From Candidatus Tectimicrobiota bacterium (GTDB lineage Bacteria > Tectomicrobia > Entotheonellia > Entotheonellales > Entotheonellaceae): 64,000 nt of DNA. Location of the stretch: assembly GCA_026005175.1 (NCBI GenBank), contig BPKO01000008.1, positions 108,553 through 172,552 of the forward strand, written 5' to 3'. Position 1 is the stretch's first letter; each line of letters opens with the position of its first letter. A model generated the notes under the pieces. It made no database searches and had not been told where the DNA came from. It was given only the letters and a program-made list of their open reading frames with translations. Shown in pieces: positions 1 to 7,628 of this stretch. Both the position numbers and the translations under genes were made by a program.

Positions 1-1
1 C

Positions 2-514
2 CTCTACGGCCCCAGTCCCTTGCCGGAGAGCCCGCAGGCCTATGCCGCCACCGAAGCCTGCCCCTGGCGCGGGCGGGTGCTGGCCGGCGAGGTGCACGAC
101 GAGAACGCCTGGGCCCTTGGCGGGGTGGCCGGCCATGCCGGGCTCTTTGCCACCGCTGCGGATCTGTGGCGCTTTGCCACGGCGCTGCTGGAAGCGGCGG
201 CGGGACGCCACGACTGGCTCCCTGCGCCTCTGGTGCGGCTGAGCTGGCAGCGCCAGGCCCCAGGCAGCACGCGGGCCCTGGGCTGGGATACCCCCAGCCC
301 AGGGCAGAGCAGCGCCGGGGAGCTTTTCTCGCCGCAGAGCGTTGGGCACCTGGGCTTTACCGGTTGCAGCCTGTGGCTCGACCCCTGCCGCGGCGTCAGC
401 GTGGTCCTGTGCACCAACCGCGTGCATCCCCACCGCCAAAACCCTGTCCTTGCGCACCTGCGCCCCCAGGTGCACAACCTGGTGATGCGCGCCTTGGGAG
501 TCTCTGCCCCATGA
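2..514 (+). CDS. Serine hydrolase (class C beta-lactamase family), C-terminal fragment
   Basis: The gene enters from the left edge, so no start is visible; reading frame 2 is open from the first base. About 170 residues remain. They include a 'GGVAGHAGLFATAADL' stretch and a 'HLGFTG' block, which correspond to the C-terminal substrate-pocket region (KTG/HTG-like motif) of class C beta-lactamase, esterase and DD-peptidase-type hydrolases. The catalytic SxxK would lie upstream, outside the window. The stop TGA (512-514) overlaps the mpl start ATG (511), so the two are translationally coupled. I infer a role in peptidoglycan or peptide processing from that neighbour; the substrate is unknown. 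Confidence 0.85.
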   Translation, partial: LYGPSPLPESPQAYAATEACPWRGRVLAGEVHDENAWALGGVAGHAGLFATAADLWRFATALLEAAAGRHDWLPAPLVRLSWQRQAPGSTRALGWDTPSPGQSSAGELFSPQSVGHLGFTGCSLWLDPCRGVSVVLCTNRVHPHRQNPVLAHLRPQVHNLVMRALGVSAP

Positions 515-1929
515 TGCCACGCCACGTGCATCTCATTGCCTGCGGTGGCACCGGCATGGGCAGCCTCGCCGGCATGTTCAAAGCCTGCGGGTGCCACGTC
601 ACGGGCTCGGACCAGGCCATTTATCCGCCCATGTCCGAGCAGCTGCAAGCCTGGGGCGTCCACGTTTTTGAAGGCTTCGATCCGCAGCACCTCGAGCCGC
701 GCCCGGACCTGGTGATCGTGGGCAACGCCGTGCGGCGCGACAACCCTGAAGCGGTGGCGGCGCAGCAGGCCGGCCTGCCGATCATGTCGTTTCCGCAGGC
801 GCTGGCCCACTTCTTCATCCAAGAGCGCCACGCCGTGGTGGTGGCCGGCACGCACGGCAAGAGCACCACCACCGCCCTTATCGCCTGGCTGCTCTGCCAT
901 GCCGGCTACGACCCCGGCGTCTTCGTGGGCGCGGTGATGCGCAACTTCGACCGCACCTTTCGGCTGGGTGCCGGCCCCTACTTCGTCGTGGAAGGCGACG
1001 AGTACGACAGCGCTTACTTCGACAAGGGCCCGAAGTTTCTCCACTACCGGCCGCGCACCGCGGTACTCACCTCGCTCGAATTCGACCACGCCGACATTTA
1101 CCGCGACCTTGCCCACCTGGAGGCGGCTTTTGCCCGCTTCCTGCAGTTGCTCCCGCAAGCGGGAGCCCTCTTTGCTTGCAGCGACTTTCCGCGCGTGCGC
1201 GCCCTGCTTGAGCGCACGCCCTTGCGGGCCACGGTGCAGACCTACGGCCTTGCCACCGCGGCCGACTGGCAGGTGCGCGACGTGGCCTACGACCCCGACG
1301 GCACCCGCTTCACCGTCTGCTACCGTGGCGCCGCCGTGGGGCGCTTTTTCAGCCCCCTATACGGCCGGCACAACGTGCAAAACGCCCTGGCCGCCATCGC
1401 CGTGGGCACCCACCTGGGCCTAAAGCCGCCGCAGCTGGCCGCCGCCTTGGCAGGCTTCCAGCACCTCAAGCGGCGCGGCGAGGTGCGCGGGCAAGCGGCT
1501 GGCGTGACCGTCATCGACGACTTTGCCCACCACCCCACGGCGGTGCGGGCCACCCTCGACGCGGTGCGGCAGGCCTTTCCGGCCTCGCGCGTGTGGGCCG
1601 TCTTCGAGCCGCGCACCGCCACCAGCCGGCGGCGCGTCTTCCAGCACGACTACGCCCGCGCCCTGCGCCATGCCGACCGCGTGCTGGTGGCCGAGGTGTA
1701 CCGCAAAGAACAGATCCCCGAAAGCGAGCGCTTCTCCCCCCCGCAGCTGGTGCAGGCCCTGCAAGCCAGCGGGGTGCCCGCCTGGTTCTACGAGCGTACC
1801 GAAGACATCATCTCCCACCTCTGTCGCGAAGCGCGTGCGCCGGACGTCGTCGTCATCATGTCCAACGGGGGATTTGACAACATCCACCAGCGCCTTCTTG
1901 CCGCCTTGGCACGGCGCGTGGCGCCCTGA
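511..1929 (+). CDS. mpl: UDP-N-acetylmuramate:L-alanyl-gamma-D-glutamyl-meso-DAP ligase
   Basis: A 472-aa Mur-ligase family protein. The N-terminus has the 'HLIACGGTGMGSLAGMFK' Rossmann motif of the MurC/Mpl type, and the ATP loop GTHGKST starts near residue 113. The central 'VVEGDEYDSAYFDKGPKF' stretch is characteristic of Mpl rather than MurC, and 'IDDFAHHPTAVRATL' lies in the C-terminal domain. Mpl reattaches recycled murein tripeptide to UDP-MurNAc in the cytoplasm of Gram-negative bacteria. The start ATG at 511 overlaps the stop of the upstream hydrolase; a second ATG at 514 is the alternative. An upstream in-frame extension to 166 has no support and would overlap the hydrolase gene. Confidence 0.95.
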   Translation: MMPRHVHLIACGGTGMGSLAGMFKACGCHVTGSDQAIYPPMSEQLQAWGVHVFEGFDPQHLEPRPDLVIVGNAVRRDNPEAVAAQQAGLPIMSFPQALAHFFIQERHAVVVAGTHGKSTTTALIAWLLCHAGYDPGVFVGAVMRNFDRTFRLGAGPYFVVEGDEYDSAYFDKGPKFLHYRPRTAVLTSLEFDHADIYRDLAHLEAAFARFLQLLPQAGALFACSDFPRVRALLERTPLRATVQTYGLATAADWQVRDVAYDPDGTRFTVCYRGAAVGRFFSPLYGRHNVQNALAAIAVGTHLGLKPPQLAAALAGFQHLKRRGEVRGQAAGVTVIDDFAHHPTAVRATLDAVRQAFPASRVWAVFEPRTATSRRRVFQHDYARALRHADRVLVAEVYRKEQIPESERFSPPQLVQALQASGVPAWFYERTEDIISHLCREARAPDVVVIMSNGGFDNIHQRLLAALARRVAP

Positions 1930-1942
1930 GGCGGTTTTCCCC

Positions 1943-1971
1943 TGGCCACTCGTCAAGAAAACCGCTATACT
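1943..1971 (+). promoter_or_regulatory. Putative sigma-70 promoter for the DUF3047-like gene
   Basis: TGGCCA at 1943-1948 and TATACT at 1966-1971 are separated by 17 nt, and lie 35 nt upstream of the ATG at 2006 in the gap after mpl. This is a motif match by eye only. Confidence 0.4.
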
Positions 1972-2005
1972 GCGAAGACATCCAGACTTCTTGAGGTGAG
2001 GCGCC

Positions 2006-2872
2006 ATGAAGAAAAACGGGTACGGTGCGGGTCTTGTCGCGCTCTTGTTGTTCATGCTGAGCCAAACCGGCAAAGCCACGCCAACCGCTTATGTGCTGCG
2101 CTTTTCCGATGTTCCGGCGCTGCAGCAGGCGGCCAATTCCCATCACGCCTATGTCTATACCCCTCTTGACGAGCCTGAAGCGCCGGCAGCGCCGGCGGTG
2201 GACTGGCTCAAGGCACAAGGCTGGAAGCAGGTCTGGCCCCTGCTTCACCCTACCGACAAGTTCCTGACGTTTGCCGGCCCCCACACGCAGCGCTACTTAC
2301 GCATTGCCACGGAAGACAACTACTACATCTGGACACGCCGTCTCGAAGTCGACCCGCAGCAGCTGCCCATTTTGGAGCTCACCTGGGGGGTAGAGCGCTT
2401 TCCTACCGGAGCGGCCCTCGACCTCTACCGGGCCAACGACCGCGCCCTGGCGGTGCTCGTTTTCTTCGGGGAGAAGGTGTCCGCTGGCGGCGTCCTCATC
2501 CCCAACGTCCCTCGCGGGCTGGCCTTTTTCTGGGGGGAAACGGAAACCGTCGGCGCCACGTACACCTGCGTACCGGCGCGCAACGGCCCGGCCGAAGTGC
2601 GCATGCAGTGCAAGTATCCCCACGTCAAGTACATTGCCCTGCGCCGCGGCGAGGCTGGAACCGTGCACACCGACCGCGTCGACCTCGTGGCCTTGTTCAA
2701 GCAGCACTTTCCGGACTACTGGCAGCAGCACCGCCGCGTGCCGCCGGTGGTGGCGGTGAGCTTCGAAGCCGGCTCCAACCAGACCCACAGCGCTTCGCTT
2801 GCCCGCCTCTACGCGCTGGTCTTCAAGCCAGCGGGGGCGCCGCTGTTGCAGCCGGCGGCAGGGTCGCGCTAA
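2006..2872 (+). CDS. Exported protein resembling the DUF3047 family
   Basis: 288 aa. It starts with Lys-Lys, then a hydrophobic stretch (residues about 8-20) ending 'SQTGKA', a typical Sec signal peptide, so the protein is probably periplasmic. The middle part ('ILELTWGVERFPTGAALDLYRAN' region, then 'VFFGE') and the end ('PPVVAVSFEAGSNQTHSASLARLYAL') follow the pattern of DUF3047 proteins, which have the form W-x-V-x-x-F-P-x-G near the middle and a closing P-P-V-V-x-V-x-x-x-x-D/G-x-N segment. A 'GAGG/TGAGG' ribosome site lies just upstream. No function is known. Family assignment is from memory of the pattern and is moderately sure. Confidence 0.7.
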   Translation: MKKNGYGAGLVALLLFMLSQTGKATPTAYVLRFSDVPALQQAANSHHAYVYTPLDEPEAPAAPAVDWLKAQGWKQVWPLLHPTDKFLTFAGPHTQRYLRIATEDNYYIWTRRLEVDPQQLPILELTWGVERFPTGAALDLYRANDRALAVLVFFGEKVSAGGVLIPNVPRGLAFFWGETETVGATYTCVPARNGPAEVRMQCKYPHVKYIALRRGEAGTVHTDRVDLVALFKQHFPDYWQQHRRVPPVVAVSFEAGSNQTHSASLARLYALVFKPAGAPLLQPAAGSR

Positions 2873-2949
2873 GCGGGCTGGTAAGGCAAGCGCACGCCCG
2901 CTACAATAGCCCTGTCGTGGCGCCCCCCTGGAGATAAGGACGCTGGGCC

Positions 2950-4272
2950 ATGAGCGCGGACACCTCTTCTCTAGCAGACACGTCCTCCACCCTGGTCCAG
3001 CGGCGTGCCAAGCACTGGCGTCTGCTCGCGCCTCTTTTGGCGGCGGCCCTTGTGGGACTGGGCTACTGGGGCCTGCGGTGGTGGTGGTACACGCTCCATC
3101 ACGTCTCCACGGACGATGCCCGCGTCAAGGGGCGCCTCATCACCCTCAGCGCCCAGGTCCCAGGACGACTGGTGGTGCTGAGCGTGGAAGAAGGCCAGCG
3201 CGTGCGGCAGGGCGAGCTGATCGCCCGCCTGCAGCCCGACGAGTACGAAGCGCAGGTTGCGCTGCACGCGGCCGCCTTGGAAGCGGCCAGGAGCCAGCTG
3301 GCCAGCGCCGAAGCCGAACTGGAGCTGGCCCGCACCACGGCCATCGGCGCCGTCGAGCGCTCCGACGCCGCGCTGGGAATTTCGCTCAGCCAGCTGGCAG
3401 AGGCAGAAAAAGCGGCGGCGCTCGAGGCCGAGCGAGTCAAAGCCTCCTTGCGCGAGAAAGAGGCCGCGGTGGAAGAAGCCAAAGCGCGGCTCAGCGGCGC
3501 CAAGGCGACGCTCGACAAAGCCGCCGTCGACCTCGAGCGCGCCCGGCGCCTGTTTGCAGACGGCGTCATCGCCGCGCAGCAGCGCGATCAGGCTGCTGCC
3601 GCATACGACTTGGCCCTCGCCCAGTACCAGTCGGCCCAGGAAGCCCTCAACAAGAGCCAGGCCCTGCTGGCCATGGCGCAAGCCGAAAGCCGCCGGGTGC
3701 AGCTCTTGCTCGACAACGTGCGGACCCGTCAGCGCCAGGTGCTCGAGTCCGAGGCTCTCAAAAAGCTCGCCAGCGCCGAGTGGCAGCGGGTGCGCAAGCA
3801 GGAAGAGGTGGTCAAGCACCTGCAGGCCAAGGTGCAGGAAGCCGAGGCAAGGCTCGCGCTGGCCCGCCTGCGCCTGGCCGAGACCACCCTCACCAGCCCC
3901 GTCGACGGGGTGGTCAGCCAAGTCATCGCCGATGCCGGTGAGTACGTGCAACCCGGACAACCCATCGTTATCGTCCACGACCCGCGTGACGTGTGGATCG
4001 AAGCCAACATCGAAGAAACCCACATCCGCAAGGTGCGCGTGGGGCAGCCGGTGGAGATCGCCGTGGATGCCTATCCTGATCGCACCTTTCACGGCACGGT
4101 GGCCCAAATCGGCACGGCCACGCGCTCGGAGTTTGCCCTGATTCCGGTCGGCAGCGCTTCGGCCCACTTCATCAAAGTCACGCAGCGGATCCCGGTGCGC
4201 ATCGCCGTGGCCAACCCCGAAGGGCTGCTCAAGCCGGGCATGATGGTGGTGGTCGGCATCCGGGTCAAATAG
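2950..4272 (+). CDS. HlyD/EmrA-family membrane fusion protein
   Basis: 440 aa with one transmembrane helix at about residues 24-42 ('LLAPLLAAALVGLGYWGLRW'). The first half of the biotinyl-lipoyl domain follows ('STDDARVKGRLITLSAQVPGR', the EmrA-type signature). A very long alpha-helical hairpin rich in Ala, Glu and Lys runs over about 100-300. The second lipoyl half ('TSPVDGVVSQVIADAGEYVQPGQP') and a beta-barrel come next, and the protein ends in 'LLKPGMMVVVGIRVK'. Such proteins link an inner-membrane pump (MFS or ABC) to an outer-membrane channel. No pump or TolC homologue is adjacent, so the partner is unknown. AAGGA precedes the ATG by 9 nt. Confidence 0.9.
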   Translation: MSADTSSLADTSSTLVQRRAKHWRLLAPLLAAALVGLGYWGLRWWWYTLHHVSTDDARVKGRLITLSAQVPGRLVVLSVEEGQRVRQGELIARLQPDEYEAQVALHAAALEAARSQLASAEAELELARTTAIGAVERSDAALGISLSQLAEAEKAAALEAERVKASLREKEAAVEEAKARLSGAKATLDKAAVDLERARRLFADGVIAAQQRDQAAAAYDLALAQYQSAQEALNKSQALLAMAQAESRRVQLLLDNVRTRQRQVLESEALKKLASAEWQRVRKQEEVVKHLQAKVQEAEARLALARLRLAETTLTSPVDGVVSQVIADAGEYVQPGQPIVIVHDPRDVWIEANIEETHIRKVRVGQPVEIAVDAYPDRTFHGTVAQIGTATRSEFALIPVGSASAHFIKVTQRIPVRIAVANPEGLLKPGMMVVVGIRVK

Positions 4273-4282
4273 CCACTCGGGC

Positions 4283-4648
4283 TTAGCGGGACGAGGGCTC
4301 CTGGAGCGGAGGCCACCAGCGATAGCGTGCCAGATCGATGCGGCCCTGGAGGTCAAAGACCACCCCTTCCGCTTCCAGGCGCAGGCGCTGCAACAGCGGA
4401 CTTTCTGGAGGGAAGCGGGGGCTGATCTGCCCGCGGTGGTTGATGACGCGGTGCCAGGGCACATCGCTGGCGCCGCGCAGGGCGCGCAGCGCATAGCCGA
4501 CGGCACGGGCGGCATGCGGGCTGCCCAGCAGGGCCGCCACTTGCCCGTACGTCACCACCTTGCCCCGCGGTACCTGACGCACCAGGGCGTAGACCCGCTG
4601 GTAGAAGTTGGCAGATTCCTGTGGAGACTTATGGTCTGGCGATTGCAT
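4283..4648 (-). CDS. Alkyltransferase-like protein (DNA repair, Trp replaces active Cys)
   Basis: 121 aa covering only the DNA-binding domain of O6-alkylguanine-DNA alkyltransferases: 'YALVRQVPRGKVVTYGQVAALLG', 'ARAVGYALR', then 'VPWHRVIN'. In true MGMT the last motif is PCHRV; here the acceptor Cys is Trp, as in ATL proteins (E. coli YbaZ, S. pombe Atl1). ATLs bind O6-alkylguanine without removing the alkyl group and pass the lesion to nucleotide excision repair. Its 3' end faces the HlyD gene at 10 nt. Confidence 0.9.
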   Translation of the reverse strand: MQSPDHKSPQESANFYQRVYALVRQVPRGKVVTYGQVAALLGSPHAARAVGYALRALRGASDVPWHRVINHRGQISPRFPPESPLLQRLRLEAEGVVFDLQGRIDLARYRWWPPLQEPSSR

Positions 4649-4821
4649 TTACCTTCCCTGCGGTGCCTGCGCAGCGCCGCAGGCGCACGGTCCAGCCCTA
4701 ACCCGTTGGCAAAAGACGTCTGCCCGCCGGCCGCCGCGGGCAGCCACGCCGTGGCGTTTTCTATCACAAGGGAGACGCGGCGGGCAAGCGCGTCTTGCCA
4801 CTCCCGGAGCGAGGAATTCTG

Positions 4822-6264
4822 ATGGAGCTGTACGAACTGCGGCAGCACGTTGAGCTTGCCCTGGACCTTCTGGCCGCCGAACCCGGCATCGTGGAAGCCG
4901 AGGTGTGTGCTTCCTGGTGCACCTGGCACCAGGTCGCCATCGCCTACGACGCCGACCGCCCCGGCGAAGCCCTTGCCGCACCTTGCACCACGCCCACATA
5001 CGGCATCGGCATGCTGGTGGTCGTCGCGCCTGGACAGCGGGTGGGCTTTGGCTACGACAGCGACGACCTGTCACCCGAGGCCATTCGCTTTGCCCTGGAG
5101 CGGGCGCGAGAAAACGCCATGCCCGACCCTGACTTCGTCGGCCTGGCGCGGCCGCTGGCGCCCGTCCCCCCGCTGCCGGCGTTTTTCGACCCCGAGGTGG
5201 TGGCCCTGGCGCCGGAAGAGCTGGCCAGCTTGGCGGCCGATGCCCTGCACGGCGCACTCTCTGCTTGTCAGGAGGCCGGCTACACCACGGGGGTGGCGGT
5301 CAGCGGCACCCTGGAGAGCCGCACCACCCACCTGGTGGTGGGCAACACCCACGGGCTCCTCCAGGGGGAAACCACCACCGCCGTGCTGGGAAGCCTCTCC
5401 GTGGCGCTGCGCCGCGATCAAGTCCACGGCACCGACAGCCGTGGCACCACCCATCTGCAAGATTTTGCCGCTGCCGAGCTCGGCCGTGAAGCAGCACAGC
5501 GGGCCCTCCTTACCCGGGGGGGCGTGACGCTTCCTGCCGGCAGCTACCCGGTGATCTTTGGCCCCCGTGCCGTTGCCGACCTGCTGCAAGACCTGGTGCT
5601 GCCCGCCCTCAGCCTCGACACCGTGGCGGCCGGCACCAGCCCGTGGGGCACTTGCTTGGGACAGCAAGTGGCCGCGCCGCTGCTCTTCCTTGTCGACGAC
5701 GGCCGCCAGCCGCGCCTGCTCGGCAGCCACGCCATCACCGGCGAAGGCCTGCCCACCGGTCGCACCGCTCTCCTTGAGGCCGGTCGCCTGGTGGGCTTTC
5801 TGGCCGATGTCTACCACGCCCAGAAGCTGGCGCCGCGCCTGGATACCCTTCCCCCCCGCAACGGCATGCGCTTTGCCACCGATGGCGCCAGCTTCCGCAT
5901 GCGCCCGGGCATCTTCCCTACCAACGTCTTGGTGAGCGGCGAAGGCGCCGTGGCCCCAGAAGCGCTGCTGGCTGCGGTGCGCGACGGCATTTACGTCGAT
6001 TCGCTGTGGGCCACGCAGCCCCGGGGCGAGCTCCGCAGCGGGCGCTTCACCGCCACGGTCATCGGACCCTCGTTCCACATCCGGCAAGGCAAGCGCCAGC
6101 GCCCCTTGCGGCCCGGCACCCTGCGCCTGGAAGACGACTTCTGCGACTTGCTGCGGCGCCTCGACGGCCTCTCCACTGCCACCCTCGCGGTGCCTTTGGC
6201 CACCGGCCATTCTCTGGTGGTGGCGCCCGAACTGCGCTGCCCGTTTGCCCGCTTTACGGCGTAG
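4822..6264 (+). CDS. TldD/PmbA family protein, PmbA-like
   Basis: 480 aa from the ATG at 4822, preceded by a GGAGCGAGG ribosome site; a start at 4795 would only add residues over that site. Landmarks are 'AIAYDADRPGEA' near the N-terminus, 'YDSDDLSPEAI', 'VIFGPRAVADLLQDLVLPALS' and 'RNGMRFATDG' towards the C-terminus. TldD-PmbA form a heterodimeric protease that matures modified peptides such as microcin B17 and degrades CcdA. I see no HExxxH zinc motif, so this is the non-catalytic PmbA-type partner or a diverged relative. No tldD partner is present in the window. Confidence 0.85.
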   Translation: MELYELRQHVELALDLLAAEPGIVEAEVCASWCTWHQVAIAYDADRPGEALAAPCTTPTYGIGMLVVVAPGQRVGFGYDSDDLSPEAIRFALERARENAMPDPDFVGLARPLAPVPPLPAFFDPEVVALAPEELASLAADALHGALSACQEAGYTTGVAVSGTLESRTTHLVVGNTHGLLQGETTTAVLGSLSVALRRDQVHGTDSRGTTHLQDFAAAELGREAAQRALLTRGGVTLPAGSYPVIFGPRAVADLLQDLVLPALSLDTVAAGTSPWGTCLGQQVAAPLLFLVDDGRQPRLLGSHAITGEGLPTGRTALLEAGRLVGFLADVYHAQKLAPRLDTLPPRNGMRFATDGASFRMRPGIFPTNVLVSGEGAVAPEALLAAVRDGIYVDSLWATQPRGELRSGRFTATVIGPSFHIRQGKRQRPLRPGTLRLEDDFCDLLRRLDGLSTATLAVPLATGHSLVVAPELRCPFARFTA

Positions 6265-7036
6265 TCTCCCCCTCAGCCACCGGGGGATCCGGCGCCTCCC
6301 CGGGGTGCTGCAGGGCCCAGGCCAGCTGGCGGGCGATCCCCCGCAAGAGGGCCACGTCGCGGCGCTCCAGCCCGGCGCGGTCGAAGATGCGGCGCAGGCC
6401 CTCGAGCACGCGCGTCACGGCAGCGTCGCCGGCAAAGCCACGAATGGCCAGCGTCTGGCGCACGTGTTCGTACATGGCCGTCACCTCTGCCAGCGGGGCC
6501 AGCGCTGGCGGCGGCAGCGGCGGTGGCGGGGCGCTCGCCAGCAGGATCTCGTAACAGACGATGAGCACGGCCTGCGCCAGATTGAGCGAGGTGGCGGCCG
6601 GCACGGTGGGAATGGTGAGCAGCTCGTGGCAGAGATCGAGTTCGGCACGGGTGAGGCCGCTGTCTTCGGGACCAAACAGCACGCCGACGCGGTGCTGCTG
6701 GGTCAAGGCGGGGAGCTTCTGGGCCCACTGGCGCGGCGCAAGGGGAGGATGGCGGAAGTGGCGGCGGCGTGCCGAGGTGCCCACCAGCCAGTGGCAGTCT
6801 GCCACGGCCTCTTCAAGGGTGGCGCACACGCGGGCCTGCTGCAAGAGCCCTTGGGCGTCGCAGGCCATCATGCGCGCTTCGGGATGCGGGAAGCGCTCGG
6901 GGGCTACCAGCACCAAGTGGCGCAGTCCCATGTTGTGCATGGCCCGGGCCACCGCGCCGATGTTGCCGGGGCTCTGCGGCCGCACCAGGACGATGCGCAC
7001 CTGCTCGCTGCGCACTCTGGCGAAAGGCTTTGACAT
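6254..7036 (-). CDS. trmJ: tRNA (cytidine/uridine-2'-O-)-methyltransferase, TrmJ type
   Basis: 260 aa of the SpoU/SPOUT class. It begins 'VRIVLVRPQSPGNIGAVARAMHNMG' in type, the SpoU motif 1. Then come 'VGVLFGPEDSGLTRAELDLCHELLTIPT' (motif 2, forming the trefoil-knot SAM pocket) and 'SLNLAQAVLIVCYE' (motif 3). The C-terminal helical extension of about 80 residues fits TrmJ, which methylates position 32 of several tRNAs. Its last 11 bases overlap the 3' end of the convergent PmbA-like gene. Confidence 0.88.
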   Translation of the reverse strand: MSKPFARVRSEQVRIVLVRPQSPGNIGAVARAMHNMGLRHLVLVAPERFPHPEARMMACDAQGLLQQARVCATLEEAVADCHWLVGTSARRRHFRHPPLAPRQWAQKLPALTQQHRVGVLFGPEDSGLTRAELDLCHELLTIPTVPAATSLNLAQAVLIVCYEILLASAPPPPLPPPALAPLAEVTAMYEHVRQTLAIRGFAGDAAVTRVLEGLRRIFDRAGLERRDVALLRGIARQLAWALQHPGEAPDPPVAEGETTP

Positions 7037-7058
7037 GCCTCGGTCCTTTCGCTACGTT
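7030..7058 (+). promoter_or_regulatory. Possible promoter for the coiled-coil gene
   Basis: A perfect TTGACA at 7030-7035 overlaps the trmJ start codon region. At 17 nt it is followed by TACGTT (7053-7058), and a better -10-like TATAAC sits at 7058-7063 but at 22 nt spacing. TTATAA there is palindromic, so it could also serve trmJ on the other strand. Weak support. Confidence 0.25.
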
Positions 7059-7163
7059 ATAACGCGTTGCCTGGGCCGTTGAGGGAGCACCCCGTGACCT
7101 GCACCCGCCTCTCCCGGAGCCGAACCTGCCGCCCGTGCGGCGCGGCGTCCCGCCCCGGACGCC

Positions 7164-7607
7164 ATGGTGCAGGCGTTTGCCGAGCTGCGCGAAACCTTGC
7201 AGCACGACCTGCACGAGCAGTTCCGCTCCCTGGAGCAGCAGCTTCAGCGCGACGGCCAGCGGCAGCGCGAGCGGCTCGACGCCGAGCTGCACAAGGTCCG
7301 GCAGCAGCTGGCCACCCTGGAACAGGAGACCCTGCGCCAGCAGCAAGCGCTGCGCGCCACGCTCCACGAAACCCTGGAGCGGCTGCGCAAAGAAGTGACC
7401 GAGGCGCTCCAGCGCCTGGCCCAGGACGTGGGCAGCGCTTTGCAGCAGGCCGACACGCAGGCACAGCGGGCTCTTGAAGCCCTGCGCAACGAGGTGCTGC
7501 GCATGTTCCTGGAGCGCGACGCCACCACGCTACGCCGCCACGAGCTTGCCGAGCAGCTCATCGCCCTGGGCAAGCAGCTGCAGGCCACCGCTTCGGACGA
7601 CGCATAG
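7164..7607 (+). CDS. Small coiled-coil protein of unknown function
   Basis: 147 aa made almost entirely of Gln, Glu, Arg, Leu and Ala in a heptad-like pattern from residue 5 to 140, with no signal peptide and no membrane segment. Repeated 'LRQQQALRATLHETLERLRKE'-type segments predict a long continuous helix. I recognise no family. It lies between trmJ (divergent) and the sigma-54 activator (convergent), with no obvious operon. The codon pattern is like its neighbours, which supports a real gene, although Arg/Glu/Gln-rich high-GC frames can arise by chance. Confidence 0.62.
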   Translation: MVQAFAELRETLQHDLHEQFRSLEQQLQRDGQRQRERLDAELHKVRQQLATLEQETLRQQQALRATLHETLERLRKEVTEALQRLAQDVGSALQQADTQAQRALEALRNEVLRMFLERDATTLRRHELAEQLIALGKQLQATASDDA

Positions 7608-7628
7608 CCCTTCTCTCCCTGCTGCAAC

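Noticed and set aside
40..1158. Long antisense open frames, for example minus strand 40-1158, 2971-4515, 5071-6210, 15382-16788, 37410-38774 and 54099-55703
   Set aside because: They are shadows of clear genes on the other strand, common at high GC, rich in Arg/Gly/His, with no family motifs.
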